From CAVQGF01 sp045807945 (GTDB taxonomy: Bacteria > Acidobacteriota > Terriglobia > Terriglobales > Acidobacteriaceae), in the NCBI GenBank assembly GCA_045807945.1, contig JBJMGI010000080.1, positions 1 through 54,044 of the forward strand: a stretch of 54,044 nt of DNA, read 5' to 3'. Each line of letters opens with the position of its first letter. Position 1 is the stretch's first letter. The position numbers were made by a program, and so were the translations under genes. Below the pieces are notes generated by a model. That model was not told where the DNA came from. It did no database searches and was given only the letters and a program-made list of their open reading frames with translations. This document shows, in pieces, positions 8,501 through 18,173 of the stretch.

Positions 8501-9712
8501 ATGCCTGTCTATACATTTAGCGGAAAGTCGGCGAGCGGAGAAAAGATCTCCGGCGAGCGTACGGCGGAGAGCAAGTCCGCCATGCAAGCGGCGCTGCGCC
8601 GCGAGCGCATCACCGTGACCGGTGCTATTAAGGAAAAGGGCAAAGAGTTTGCGCTTCCCAAATTCGGCGGTGGTTCCGTTAAGGCGAAAGAAATCGCCAT
8701 CTTCTTCCGTCAGTTCTCGGTCATGATCGATGCCGGCCTTCCCTTGGTGCAGTGCCTTGAGATCCTGGCTTCGAACCAGGAGAACGTCACTTTTCAGAAG
8801 GCGCTCACGGGCGTGCGCATGTCGGTAGAAGGTGGTTCGACACTGGCGAACGCCATGCGTGGGTTCCCGAAGGTTTTCGATGACCTCACCACGAACATGA
8901 TCGAAGCCGGCGAGACCGGCGGTATTCTCGATACCATCTTGCAGCGCCTGGCGGCGTACGTTGAAAAAGCCGTCAAGTTGAAGGCTGCTGTTAAATCTGC
9001 GTTGATTTACCCAATATCGGTTATCAGCATCGCCGGTTTAGTGGTCGGCGCGCTGCTCAAGTGGGTGGTGCCGATCTTCGCGAACCTGTTCGCCGGGTTA
9101 GGCGTTGACCTTCCGCTTCCGACCCGCATCGTGATGGGTATCAGCGCATTCGTCGGCCGCTTCGGATGGCTCATCATCGCAGCCATCGTAGCTTTCTTCT
9201 TTGTCATCAAGCAGGTGCGCAAGAACCCGCAGGGATTGTTGATGACAGACAAGTTCATGCTGAACCTGCCCGTCATGGGATTGCTGCTGCGCAAGATCGC
9301 CGTCGCACGCTTCACGCGTACGCTCGGCACCCTGATTACCTCAGGCGTCCCGATCCTTGAGGGACTCACTATCACCGCGCGAACGTCCGGTAATGCCGTG
9401 TTGGAACAAGCACTGATGCGCGTGCGCAAGGCGGTGGAAGAAGGCCGCACGATCGTCGATCCGCTGAAAGAAAGCGGTGTGTTCCCGAACATGGTGGTGC
9501 AGATGATCGGCGTGGGCGAAGCTACCGGCGCGATGGATGCCATGCTGCAGAAGATCGCCGACTTCTACGAAGACGAAGTCGATTCTGCGACGAAAGACAT
9601 GCTGACCCTGTTGGAACCGCTCCTGATCGGTTTCCTCGGCATCGTGGTAGGCGGAATCGTTATCTCGCTGTACATGCCGCTGTTCGCCATGATCGGAAAA
9701 CTGGCCGGCTAA
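8501..9712 (+). CDS. pilC: PilC, type IV pilus inner-membrane platform protein
   Basis: The 403-residue protein has the two T2SSF domains of the GspF/PilC family. The first is at residues about 68-190, with FFRQFSVMIDAGLPLVQCLEIL and ETGGILDTILQRLA. The second is at 270-395, with FTRTLGTLITSGVPILEGLTI and GEATGAMDAMLQKIADFYEDE. Three transmembrane helices lie near 165-190, 218-240 and 370-395. The platform couples PilB and PilT to pilin movement. A strong GGGGAGGAAG ribosome-binding site lies 10 bases upstream of the ATG. Confidence 0.95.
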   Translation: MPVYTFSGKSASGEKISGERTAESKSAMQAALRRERITVTGAIKEKGKEFALPKFGGGSVKAKEIAIFFRQFSVMIDAGLPLVQCLEILASNQENVTFQKALTGVRMSVEGGSTLANAMRGFPKVFDDLTTNMIEAGETGGILDTILQRLAAYVEKAVKLKAAVKSALIYPISVISIAGLVVGALLKWVVPIFANLFAGLGVDLPLPTRIVMGISAFVGRFGWLIIAAIVAFFFVIKQVRKNPQGLLMTDKFMLNLPVMGLLLRKIAVARFTRTLGTLITSGVPILEGLTITARTSGNAVLEQALMRVRKAVEEGRTIVDPLKESGVFPNMVVQMIGVGEATGAMDAMLQKIADFYEDEVDSATKDMLTLLEPLLIGFLGIVVGGIVISLYMPLFAMIGKLAG

Positions 9713-9726
9713 AGCTACGCCGAACG

Positions 9727-9756
9727 GGCGCCGGGATGGATTCGCGTCCCGGCGCC
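9727..9756 (+). repeat. Perfect 10-bp hairpin between pilC and pilS
   Basis: GGCGCCGGGA at 9727-9736 and TCCCGGCGCC at 9747-9756 form a perfect 10-bp stem with a 10-base loop, 15 bases after the pilC stop. No T-run follows. It could therefore be an mRNA stabiliser, a processing site or a weak attenuator separating pilBTC from pilSR rather than a classical terminator. Confidence 0.55.
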
Positions 9757-9818
9757 TCTCGGCATCCCTCCGCAAATTGACAGCTCTGGTCGCGGCAGAG
9801 GAGCCGACGCACGCGAAT

Positions 9819-11528
9819 ATGACGACAAGCATGGCAAAGCCGAACTCGGAGAGCGCATTCGATGAGCGGACTTGGCTAGGGCTTCTCGTTAAGCTGCGTT
9901 TCCTGATCGTGACGTTCCTGCTCGGCATCGAGCTGGCCGTAAACCGCGTCACTCCGAACAACACTCCGCTCCGGCAGTTCGTTTCACTCGTCATCCTTTG
10001 GTACACGCTGGCCCTGTTCTTCCTGATCCTGAATACGGTTTGGGAAGACGTTTGGTTGCAGTCGCGCTTGCAGGTGCTCTGCGATCTTGCGATGACGACC
10101 GCAGTCGTCTACGTGACCGGCGGAATCGACACGCCTTTCACCGGTTTGTATCCGTTGCTGATCGTGGGCTCGGCGATGCTGCTACCGCGAGCGTGGGCGT
10201 ACCTGACCGCAGCACTATCGTTCATCTCATTTGGTGGCGTGCTGGAGCTTTCGTATTACGAGTTCATACGCTCGTACTCGGTCAGCCGTCCTGACCCGAA
10301 AGCTCTGCAGGCGACCATCTTCATCCACCTGTTCGCCTCCGGCGCCATCGCGTATCTCGCCAGTAGCCTGAGCTACAAGCTGCGGCAGGTCGATGTGGAG
10401 TTGCAGGATACGAGCGGCGCACTCGAGAGTTTGCAGGCGGTGCACGAGAACATCATTCATTCAATGCACGGCGGCCTGATCACCACCGACCTTGAAGGCC
10501 GCATCACTCTGCTGAATGCGCCCGGCCAACGCCTGCTGCACCGCAGGGCCGACGATGTTTATGGCAAGCCCGTGACTGAATTGTTTCTCGATCCGCTGCC
10601 ATCGAACGAGTCGTTGCCGCGCAGTCAGGAGGTCCGCTCGTTAACGCCCGGCGGTACGGAGAAGATCATCGGCGTCACGGCCACGAAGCTGACGCTGCCC
10701 AACGGAAAGGAAGTCGGATACGTTTACACTTTTGCCGACCTCACCGACATGAAGCGGCTGGAGCGCGAGGTACGAATGCGCGATCGCCTTACTGCCGTCG
10801 GTCGCATGGCAGGCGGGATTGCGCACGAGATACGAAACCCTCTTTCATCGATAGCCGGTTCGGTCAAGGTGCTCTCCCATGTCTCGGCGCTGACGGAAGA
10901 GCAGCAGACGCTGGTAGATATCGTGATTCGCGAATCGGACCGCTTGAACGCGATCATCTCCGATTTTCTGAACTACACGCGCGAGAAGAGTTATCAGTTC
11001 GCTGAAACCGATCTCGTTGCCTTGTTGAACGACACTTTGACCCTGCTGGCGAACCATCCACAGAACCAGGGAACGGACATCAAAATCGTTCGCGATTTCG
11101 GCGAAACCGAAGCTTGGTCCACGGTCGATGGCGACAAGATGAAGCAGGTCTTCTGGAACCTGAGTGAGAACGCCATGCGCGCGATGCCTCATGGTGGCAC
11201 GCTGACGGTGCGACTGCATGGCCTCGACGACCGCTGGATCGTTGGGTTCGCCGATACCGGCGTCGGCATCTCGCCACATCATGCGGAAAAGATCTTCGAG
11301 CCTTTCCAAAGCCACTTCGAAGGCGGCACCGGTTTTGGATTGGCGATCGTCTACCAGATCGTGCAAGCGCATAACGCACGTATTTCTGTGCAGTCCGCGC
11401 CGGAAAAAGGTGCGGAATTCGTTCTCGAGATCCCGAAAGCCACGGCCGCTGCTGCGCAGCGAGTCGTCGCACCCAGCAGGTCGACATCTCCGGTCGCGGA
11501 CAGGAAGTCGAGCGTGGCCCATGGCTAG
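9819..11528 (+). CDS. pilS: PilS-like membrane sensor histidine kinase
   Basis: The N-terminal part has six or so transmembrane helices (for example FLIVTFLLGIELAV and TPFTGLYPLLIVGSAMLL), as in Pseudomonas PilS. A cytoplasmic PAS domain follows (ENIIHSMHGGLITTDLEGRI), then the phosphoacceptor box GGIAHEIRNPLSSIAGS, whose His lies near residue 336. The ATPase domain has N-box NLSENAMRAMP, G1 DTGVGI and G2 GTGFGLAIV. It probably senses pilin or surface state and phosphorylates the adjacent PilR. The start is uncertain: ATG at 9819 or 9831, or TTG at 9777. The stop overlaps the pilR start by eight bases. Confidence 0.88.
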   Translation: MTTSMAKPNSESAFDERTWLGLLVKLRFLIVTFLLGIELAVNRVTPNNTPLRQFVSLVILWYTLALFFLILNTVWEDVWLQSRLQVLCDLAMTTAVVYVTGGIDTPFTGLYPLLIVGSAMLLPRAWAYLTAALSFISFGGVLELSYYEFIRSYSVSRPDPKALQATIFIHLFASGAIAYLASSLSYKLRQVDVELQDTSGALESLQAVHENIIHSMHGGLITTDLEGRITLLNAPGQRLLHRRADDVYGKPVTELFLDPLPSNESLPRSQEVRSLTPGGTEKIIGVTATKLTLPNGKEVGYVYTFADLTDMKRLEREVRMRDRLTAVGRMAGGIAHEIRNPLSSIAGSVKVLSHVSALTEEQQTLVDIVIRESDRLNAIISDFLNYTREKSYQFAETDLVALLNDTLTLLANHPQNQGTDIKIVRDFGETEAWSTVDGDKMKQVFWNLSENAMRAMPHGGTLTVRLHGLDDRWIVGFADTGVGISPHHAEKIFEPFQSHFEGGTGFGLAIVYQIVQAHNARISVQSAPEKGAEFVLEIPKATAAAAQRVVAPSRSTSPVADRKSSVAHG

Positions 11529-12903
11529 CATCCTGGTTTGCGATGACGTGCGCTCGATCTGCGAGATGCTCGAGATCACGTTGCGGAAAGATGGCCACCG
11601 GGTTGAGACGGTCACATCCGGCGAGGCAGCGAAGCGAAAACTCGATGGCGCCCTCTTTGACGTGGTCATCAGTGACATCAAGATGCCCGATACCGATGGC
11701 CTTGATGTACTGCGGCACGCACGCAAAGTCTCACCCGATGCCGCTGTGGTGCTGATCACCGCGGTCGAAGATTACGATGCCGCGGTGCAGGCGGTGAATT
11801 CCGGCGCGTTCCATTACATCCACAAAGGCCCAAGGCTGGTCGATGAAGTAAAGGTCGCGGTCGCGCGAGCGCTGGAAGCTCTATCACTGCGTCGCCAGAA
11901 CTTCGCTTTCAAGCGCGACGCGGCGAGCAGAAATTCGCTCGACAACATCATCGGAACCAGCCCGGCGATGCAGAAGCTCAAAGAGACGATTCGCACCGTC
12001 GCTACCACCCAGAGCACGGTTTTAATCCTGGGCGAAAGCGGTACGGGGAAAGAGCTGGTCGCGCGCGCCGTGCACGCCTGCTCGCCGCGGGCAAACGAAG
12101 CATTCGTATCTATCAACTGTGGCGCTTTTCCTGAAACATTGCTGGAGAGCGAATTGTTCGGATACGTGAAGGGTGCGTTCACCGGCGCCACCCAGAACAA
12201 GCAAGGCCTCTTCGAAGTTGCCGATGGCGGCACCATCTTCCTCGATGAGATCAGTGAGATGAGCGTGACCATGCAGGTGAAGTTGCTGCGTGTGCTGCAG
12301 GAGCGCTCGGTTCGCCCCGTGGGCGGAACGCAAGAGACTCCGATCGACGCGCGCGTGATAGCCGCGACTAACCGCGATCTGGATGCCGCTGTCACGGACC
12401 ATACCTTCCGCGAAGATCTCTACTACCGCATCAGCGTGATTCCCATCAATGTACCGCCACTGCGGACGCGCTCTGAAGATGTTCCGGCGCTCGCGCATCA
12501 CTTTCTGAAGAAGTACTGCCCGCCGGCAGGGAAGCGTATCGTGCGCATAGCCGAGGATTCCCTCGCGATGTTGCGCGATTACGAGTGGCCGGGGAACGTA
12601 AGGCAGCTGGAAAACTCGATCGAGCGCGCCGTCGCGCTGGAAAACTCGGACGAGCTGCACGTCGAGCTTCCGAAAGAGCGGTCAAAAGCGCGCGCCGCGG
12701 CAGCCGGAATTGGTTCGAGCGACGGCGTGCCGACGAGCGTGCCATCCGAAGGCATTGATATGGAAAACTACGTCGCGGGGATTGAAAAGGACCTGCTGAA
12801 ATCCGCGCTCTCGCAGGCCAACGGCGTACAGACCAAAGCCGCCGAAATGCTGCGGATCTCCTATCGATCGTTCCGGCACCTGATGAAGAAATACGAGCTC
12901 TAG
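11521..12903 (+). CDS. pilR: PilR-like sigma-54-dependent response regulator
   Basis: This 460-residue NtrC-family activator has a receiver domain with D8, D9 and phosphoacceptor D52. K102 is present but followed by Gly-Pro instead of the usual Pro. The AAA+ domain has Walker A GESGTGKE at 171-178, the sigma-54 contact loop GAFTGA at 218-223, and Walker B TIFLDEI at about 238-244. A Fis-type helix-turn-helix ends the protein (TKAAEMLRISYRSFRHLMKK). It should activate RpoN promoters, classically pilA, which is not in this window. The ATG at 11521 lies inside the end of pilS, so the pair is translationally coupled. Confidence 0.9.
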   Translation: MASILVCDDVRSICEMLEITLRKDGHRVETVTSGEAAKRKLDGALFDVVISDIKMPDTDGLDVLRHARKVSPDAAVVLITAVEDYDAAVQAVNSGAFHYIHKGPRLVDEVKVAVARALEALSLRRQNFAFKRDAASRNSLDNIIGTSPAMQKLKETIRTVATTQSTVLILGESGTGKELVARAVHACSPRANEAFVSINCGAFPETLLESELFGYVKGAFTGATQNKQGLFEVADGGTIFLDEISEMSVTMQVKLLRVLQERSVRPVGGTQETPIDARVIAATNRDLDAAVTDHTFREDLYYRISVIPINVPPLRTRSEDVPALAHHFLKKYCPPAGKRIVRIAEDSLAMLRDYEWPGNVRQLENSIERAVALENSDELHVELPKERSKARAAAAGIGSSDGVPTSVPSEGIDMENYVAGIEKDLLKSALSQANGVQTKAAEMLRISYRSFRHLMKKYEL

Positions 12904-12927
12904 CTTCGCCCCGCTATACTCAAAGCA

Positions 12928-13161
12928 ATGAAGAAGATTCTCCGTTTCCTCTGGAACGCCTCCAAGGGCTACCACCTCACGCCCTGGCGGAGCCCTTACT
13001 TGCGTTGGAGGATCGAGACCTACACCGGCCTGAAGATGGAGAAGATCGGGTTCCTGGAATTTTGGGGATTCATGTGGCGCGAGCGCAATAATCTGCGCTC
13101 GTTCCTGAAATGGACGTCTGAGATGGAAGGCTACGCGCGTCCGAAGCCGAAAAATCCTTAG
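12928..13161 (+). CDS. Small basic protein of unknown function downstream of pilR
   Basis: This 77-residue protein is rich in Trp, Arg and Lys (ASKGYHLTPWRSPYLRWRIE, GFLEFWGFMWRERNN). It has no signal peptide and no convincing membrane helix. It looks like a small conserved acidobacterial protein, but I recognise no family. It starts 24 bases after the pilR stop. TATACT, a possible -10 box, lies about 10 bases before the ATG, so a near-leaderless transcript is possible. The stop overlaps that of the convergent SAM hydrolase gene. Confidence 0.6.
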   Translation: MKKILRFLWNASKGYHLTPWRSPYLRWRIETYTGLKMEKIGFLEFWGFMWRERNNLRSFLKWTSEMEGYARPKPKNP

Positions 13162-14009
13162 CTTCCAGCGGGAGCGGCTGCCGCTTCTGGCACGGCGAAT
13201 GTCGGCGCCTCGAAGAGAATACCGACTTCGGTCCCTTTATCTACCCCGATCACTTTCGTAGCAGCGGCGCGGTTCGCAGAAATTTCCAGGAAGCCCATGC
13301 TCCCCATGATCCCAAATAATTCGCCGGGGACGCCCTGCGCGTAGTTGGTCTTCATCTTCATGATCTCGTGCTTGCCTATCACGATCTTGAACGGAGGCGG
13401 AGTCGCTTCGAAAAGCTGCGGTACATCGTGAGCGGTGAAATTGGTGATGAGGTTTCCGAAACGATCGGATTTGAGCACGATGCCTTTCAGCAGCTTATCG
13501 TTGACCGGCTTCGGCTTCGGAGCACCGAAGCGGACGAAGTCGGTGATCTCTTCGCCGAACTTCGAGACTTCTACGCCCTTGCTCATCCAGCCGGCGATCG
13601 CGGCAAAGACGTCGCGCCCATGGAACGTGTTGCTCATCGGCTGCAGGAAATAATGTTCAGCGGTGATGTGGCGGACCGACAACCGCTCTTCGCGCTCGTA
13701 GACGAGCGACAGCACGCCATTATCTGGAGCCAAGAAGATATGTTTGGTGGTAGTCACCAGAAGCGGGCGCCGTGCGCTGCCGACGCCGGGGTCCACGATC
13801 ACCATGTGAACCGTGTCTGCGGGGTAATACTTGTAAGCCTGCGCGATCGTCAAAGCGCCGTCGAGAAGATCGAAGGAATTCACGCCGTTGCAGATATCCA
13901 CGATCTGCGCGGCAGGGTTGATCTGGTAGATCACCCCCTTCATGGTTCCGACGAAATGGTCGTTCACTCCGAAATCGGTCGTGAACGTGATCAGGCGCTG
14001 TGCGGGCAA
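13158..14009 (-). CDS. S-adenosyl-L-methionine hydrolase (adenosine-forming), DUF62 family
   Basis: The 283-residue protein belongs to the SAM hydroxide adenosyltransferase family, the hydrolytic relatives of fluorinase and chlorinase. They split S-adenosylmethionine with water to adenosine and methionine. Visible signatures are ITFTTDFGVNDHFVGTMKGV at the N-terminus with the catalytic Asp, MVIVDPGVGS, FLAPDNGVLS, and NTFHGRDVFAAIA. The C-terminal beta-barrel domain carries RFGNLITNF. It is cytosolic. The start is TTG at 14009, behind GGAGAAG. Its physiological role is unclear in most bacteria. The alanine- and proline-rich tail of about 15 residues is unlike the core. Confidence 0.9.
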   Translation of the reverse strand: MPAQRLITFTTDFGVNDHFVGTMKGVIYQINPAAQIVDICNGVNSFDLLDGALTIAQAYKYYPADTVHMVIVDPGVGSARRPLLVTTTKHIFLAPDNGVLSLVYEREERLSVRHITAEHYFLQPMSNTFHGRDVFAAIAGWMSKGVEVSKFGEEITDFVRFGAPKPKPVNDKLLKGIVLKSDRFGNLITNFTAHDVPQLFEATPPPFKIVIGKHEIMKMKTNYAQGVPGELFGIMGSMGFLEISANRAAATKVIGVDKGTEVGILFEAPTFAVPEAAAAPAGS

Positions 14010-14082
14010 AGGTCTTCTCCTGTGTTTATCGTGCGAAATTACAGTGGCTTGTGGGTAAAGTCAATAACAGCTTCACTCGCAG

Positions 14083-16269
14083 CTAAGGCGTTACCCCAAG
14101 CTGCCAGAAGATGAACGACCACAGGTCCGTACCTTCCTCGATCTGCTTGGAAAGCGGCTTGCCAGCCCCATGTCCCGCTTTCGGTTCGATGCGGAGCAGG
14201 ATGGGCCGCTCCCGGCTGGAGCCGTTGGTCGCGGCGGCTTGCAGACGCGCAGCCATCTTTTTTGCGTGCATGGGATCTACACGCGTGTCGGAGTCGGCGG
14301 TCACGAACATGACCGCGGGATACTGAATGCCTTCTTTGATGTTGTGGTACGGAGAATATTTCACCAGCCACTCGAATTGTTTTGGATCGTCGGCCGAACC
14401 GTACTCCGGGATCCAAAGCTTCGCGATCTGAAAATTCTGATAGCGCAGCATATCTAGCAGCGGCACCTGGCAGAGCACCGCTTTGAACAGATCGGGACGC
14501 TGCGTCATGGCCGCGCCGACCAGCAATCCTCCGTTGCTGCCGCCTGAGATGGCGAGGTGGTCCTTATCGGTATATTTCTGCGCGACCAAAAATTCCGCGG
14601 CGGCGATGAAATCGTCGAAAACATTCTGTTTCTTATCGAGCATGCCCGCGCGGTGCCAGTCTTCGCCGAACTCGGCCCCACCGCGCAAGTTCGCGAGCGC
14701 ATAGACGCCGCCGTGCTCAAGCCAAAGAAATGTACCGCGACTGAACGCGGGCGTTTCGCTGACGTTGAAGCCGCCGTAGCCGGAGAGAAGCGTGGGATTG
14801 TGCCCATCGCGCTTAAGCCCTTTTTTATGGACGACGAACATCGGAACGCGCGTGCCGTCCTTCGAGTGATACCAAAGCTGCTGGACCTGGTAGCCGTCGG
14901 TCTGGACGGGCGCCTTTACCTGTGCCCATTTTGTGGAGTGCACCTCTGTCGCTTTGCCGCTGGCGGCGAGGGTGCTCACGTCGAAGTGATAGATCGTCGG
15001 AGGAATCGTGAACGACTGGAATCCGTAAAAGACATCGTTGCTGTCCCACTGATTGCCGGTACCTGCGATCGTACCCAGTGCGGGCAAGCCGACGTCGGCG
15101 ATTTTTTTGCCGGCGGTCGAGTAGACCGAAAGTTCGGAAGCTGCGTTGTGCTCGTATTGGGCGAGAAGCTGCCCGCCCGCGATATCAATACCCTGGAGCA
15201 CCGCCTCAGTCTGCGGGATCAATTCCTTCCAGTTCTTGCGCTCGGGCGCATCAACGCTCGTCGTCATTACTTTGTAGCGCGGCGTGTCCTCGTTCGTGTG
15301 GATGAAAATCGTGCCCTTGTAGAACACAGCACCATAAAGAAAATTCTTTCCATCGGTGATGCGAACGAAATCAGAGTCTTTCTGCAGATCTTTCAGGTAG
15401 AGCTCGCTCTTCGTCCATCCTTCCGATACCCCTACTAACAGCCAGCGGCCGTCTTCAGAAAGCTGGACGTTGGGCCAGTCCTGCGGATCGCGACCCTTGC
15501 CGAACAGGTCAGGATCTTTCGCCGGATCATCCCCGAGCGCGTGGTAAAAGACGTGCCGATTGTAGGCTTCCTGACCTTCGGGAACATCCCCCTTCTTCGG
15601 GTACCGCGTGTACCAGAAGCCGGAGTTGTCGAGCTTCCAGGCAACGCTCGCCGCACGCGTGCGCTCGATGCTGTCGGGCAGCAGCTTTCCCGTGGCGACA
15701 TCGACCACATGCAGCGTGCTCAGCTCCGAGCCGCTGGGGGACGTTCCGTAGGCGAGCAGCTTGCCATCGTGCGTTGGCTGCCACCAGTCGAGCGCGACCG
15801 TTCCGTCGGCCGCGAGAGCGTTCACGTTGACCAACTCACGGTCACTCCCGTTAACAGAATCACGCACGTAAAGCACCGGCTGGTTCTGCGCGCCTTCGCG
15901 GCGCGTGTAGAAGACGCGCTTGCCGCCGACCTGCGGAGTCCCAATGTTGCCGATCTGCAGCAGTTCGGTCAGGCGATTGTGGATCTTGGCGCGCCCGGGC
16001 AGCGGATCGAGTATGGAGCGCGTGTACGCCAGCTGCTCGCGGACATACTCCTGCGACTCAGGCGAGTCGGAATTTTCCAGCCAGCGGTACGGGTCGTCGA
16101 TCTTCTGCCCGTGCAGATCGTCGGTGACGACCTCGACTTTTGCTTTAGGAGGTCCAGCAGGGGCAGCTTTAGCAGGTTGGTCTGTTTGCGACGCGATGGC
16201 CATGCCGAAGAGGATGAACGTTACTGCGAAGAAGAGAAAAATCCAGGGCAAGCTGCGGACTCCTAACAT
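14083..16269 (-). CDS. Prolyl oligopeptidase (S9A), exported
   Basis: This 728-residue serine peptidase cleaves short peptides after proline. An N-terminal hydrophobic stretch (LPWIFLFFAVTFILFGMAIA) is a signal peptide or anchor, so it works in the periplasm or outside. The seven-bladed propeller spans about 90-450. The alpha/beta-hydrolase domain includes LLSGYGGFN, LRGGAEFGEDWH and the nucleophile elbow GGSNGG. The catalytic triad is S578, D661 and H700. A GGAG motif lies upstream of the ATG at 16269. The upstream neighbour on the same strand is a frameshifted TonB-like gene. Confidence 0.93.
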   Translation of the reverse strand: MLGVRSLPWIFLFFAVTFILFGMAIASQTDQPAKAAPAGPPKAKVEVVTDDLHGQKIDDPYRWLENSDSPESQEYVREQLAYTRSILDPLPGRAKIHNRLTELLQIGNIGTPQVGGKRVFYTRREGAQNQPVLYVRDSVNGSDRELVNVNALAADGTVALDWWQPTHDGKLLAYGTSPSGSELSTLHVVDVATGKLLPDSIERTRAASVAWKLDNSGFWYTRYPKKGDVPEGQEAYNRHVFYHALGDDPAKDPDLFGKGRDPQDWPNVQLSEDGRWLLVGVSEGWTKSELYLKDLQKDSDFVRITDGKNFLYGAVFYKGTIFIHTNEDTPRYKVMTTSVDAPERKNWKELIPQTEAVLQGIDIAGGQLLAQYEHNAASELSVYSTAGKKIADVGLPALGTIAGTGNQWDSNDVFYGFQSFTIPPTIYHFDVSTLAASGKATEVHSTKWAQVKAPVQTDGYQVQQLWYHSKDGTRVPMFVVHKKGLKRDGHNPTLLSGYGGFNVSETPAFSRGTFLWLEHGGVYALANLRGGAEFGEDWHRAGMLDKKQNVFDDFIAAAEFLVAQKYTDKDHLAISGGSNGGLLVGAAMTQRPDLFKAVLCQVPLLDMLRYQNFQIAKLWIPEYGSADDPKQFEWLVKYSPYHNIKEGIQYPAVMFVTADSDTRVDPMHAKKMAARLQAAATNGSSRERPILLRIEPKAGHGAGKPLSKQIEEGTDLWSFIFWQLGVTP

Positions 16270-16324
16270 TGGAGAACTCCTGAAGCGAACCGACTAGGCT
16301 ACCAGAATTGCCGAGACAAGCCTT

Positions 16325-16971
16325 CTAACTGGGGACATGCACGACCACATCGAGTTGCGATGGTATGGGAGTGCCGTTCCGCTTCGCAGGGATGTACTTG
16401 AATTCGCGAAGGGCAGCAAGCACCTTGTCTTCGATCTTTTTCTCCACCAGGCCCGTAACGATGCGCGCTGCGACCACGTTGCCGTCAACATCAACAGTAA
16501 GCTCTACGATAAGATACTGCTCGAATCCGGTTGGCAGTTCTGAAACGGAAATCTGCGGCGGCGTGCCCCCGCTCGGTACGGCGACGGAGTACTCCTCGTT
16601 CGGGATGAAGCCGTAGGTGGTTCTAAATTTGAAGTTCTGCATCAGTCCCACTGTCGCGCTTCGTGCATTTTTGCGGATCATTTCAACCCGCTGATTGTCC
16701 GTTGCGGACGCAATCTCTGCCTCCGCAGTCCGATCCCTCCGGCGCGCACGTAGTGGCAGGATTTTCGCTTTTACCCCGGAACTGACACTGAACGACAAGT
16801 AATCACGGCTAGACACGACTTGGACGCCTGGGAGCCTCTCCTGGACGATGGTTCCGGGTGATTCTTGATGACGAGAGCGAGTGCAGCAACGTGCGCAAGC
16901 AAGGACAATAAAACTAGGACAGGCCGAGGCACTGGATCAATTGGAACGAATATCTGCTCCGGATTCAGCAT
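16325..16971 (-). pseudogene. TonB-family energy transducer, split by a frameshift
   Basis: Two minus-strand frames together make one TonB-like protein. The first starts at ATG 16971 (MLNPEQIFVPIDPVPRPVLV) and contains a membrane anchor, VLLSLLAHVAALALVI. The second, open to 16325, carries the TonB C-terminal domain: YLIVELTVDVDGNVVAARIV, VLAALREFKYIPAKRNG and a final VVVHVPS. The frames differ by one base and can be joined anywhere between about 16872 and 16816. I see no slippery heptamer. A sequencing error or a genuine mutation would leave an anchor without its domain. The alternative is an independent GTG start at 16816, which would make an unanchored domain. Confidence 0.6.
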
Positions 16972-17959
16972 TCCGTTCTGACGTGTTCCTGGACGGGAGG
17001 TTATCCGCGACTAGATGTCGCATTTGTGCAACTGCGGCGGGCGAAGGTTCGACCTTCGGACGCGGGCGGATCAACCACGCGCCGGCGAGGCAAACTGCTC
17101 CACCAATAATGGAGATCACAGCCACGTGCTCATGGCGAAGCCAGACGCCTAAAAGAAGAGCAACTGGAGGCATCAGAAATGTCGCTCCCGATGCTTGGAT
17201 CGCTCCGACCCGGCCCGCTGCCACCGTCAGGATCACGTTAGCGATGCTGGTGCCGAAGGCACCCAGAGCGAGTAGCGATAGGACCGGAACAAGCGACCAG
17301 TGCGCGCGTGGTATCTCGATGACGCCGAGCGGAGCCGTCATTAGAGCCGCGCATCCCAGCGCGCGCCAGATCACAGGCAGCGCGCCATACTTCACCTGCA
17401 GCGGACGCGCCACGTTCAGCGCGAAGCCGTACGAGATGCACGCAATCACAATCAGCGCGATCCCGAAAGCGCTGCTCTTTCCTTCGCTAAAACTTGGTAA
17501 CGCTATTAGAACCGAACCGCCGATCCCGGTGAGCAGTCCTAAAAGGATGCGTCCGGATGGGGCCTTTCTCGCGAGCGCTGCAGCAACAATGGTCACGAAT
17601 ATCGGAGTGGTCGCGTTCAGCATTCCGGTCAGAGCCGAGGAGACCCGCTGCTCGGCGAATGGAAACATGCTCAGCGGAAAAGCGAACCAGAGAATGCTCA
17701 ACGCGACGATCCCGGGCCATGCCGACTTGTCGATCGGCTTGCGGGCAGCAGGGAAGAAGGAAAGCGTGGCAAAGCCGATCGCGATGCGAATGAACGAGAC
17801 CCCATTCGGCCCGATGGCCCGCAGGCCCTCGGCAATGAACAGGAAAGACGCACCCCAGATGACGCCGGGGGCCGCGACCAGGAGCCAATCGGCTGTGGAT
17901 GCCTGTTTGTGATTCGTTACCTGATTCGCGACCGCCAGTGCTCCCTGGTTGTTTGGCAT
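16937..17959 (-). CDS. EamA/DMT-family exporter
   Basis: This 340-residue protein has ten predicted transmembrane helices arranged as two EamA repeats. The first starts at about residue 25 (LLVAAPGVIWGASFLFIAEG) and the second near 165 (SSAFGIALIVIACISYGFAL). Members export amino acids, purines or other small metabolites. The substrate here is not evident. About 45 hydrophilic residues follow the last helix. The 3' end overlaps the 5' end of the TonB-like pseudogene by 35 bases on the same strand. Confidence 0.85.
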   Translation of the reverse strand: MPNNQGALAVANQVTNHKQASTADWLLVAAPGVIWGASFLFIAEGLRAIGPNGVSFIRIAIGFATLSFFPAARKPIDKSAWPGIVALSILWFAFPLSMFPFAEQRVSSALTGMLNATTPIFVTIVAAALARKAPSGRILLGLLTGIGGSVLIALPSFSEGKSSAFGIALIVIACISYGFALNVARPLQVKYGALPVIWRALGCAALMTAPLGVIEIPRAHWSLVPVLSLLALGAFGTSIANVILTVAAGRVGAIQASGATFLMPPVALLLGVWLRHEHVAVISIIGGAVCLAGAWLIRPRPKVEPSPAAVAQMRHLVADNLPSRNTSERNAESGADIRSN

Positions 17960-18082
17960 GGGGTTTGGATGTGCCTCTTCAGATTTAGTGGCAAAAAATT
18001 GGGAGCGCCAAGGACGAGTCCTGCGCGCCTTGGGATAGGGTCATGATGTAAAATAGCTGAAGTTGTTCCGCACCATCCACAC

Positions 18083-18157
<75 letters not shown>

Positions 18158-18173
18158 TTTCTTTTTACCGCCC

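Noticed and set aside
9777..9782. TTGACA as a -35 box for pilS
   Set aside because: No -10 box lies 16-18 bases downstream, and the same bases are a possible TTG start codon. Treated as coincidence.
16881..17912. A 343-codon open frame on the plus strand
   Set aside because: It lies antisense to the EamA exporter, which has clear transmembrane helices and family repeats. The plus-strand product has low-complexity Ala, Arg and Pro composition and no recognisable domain.
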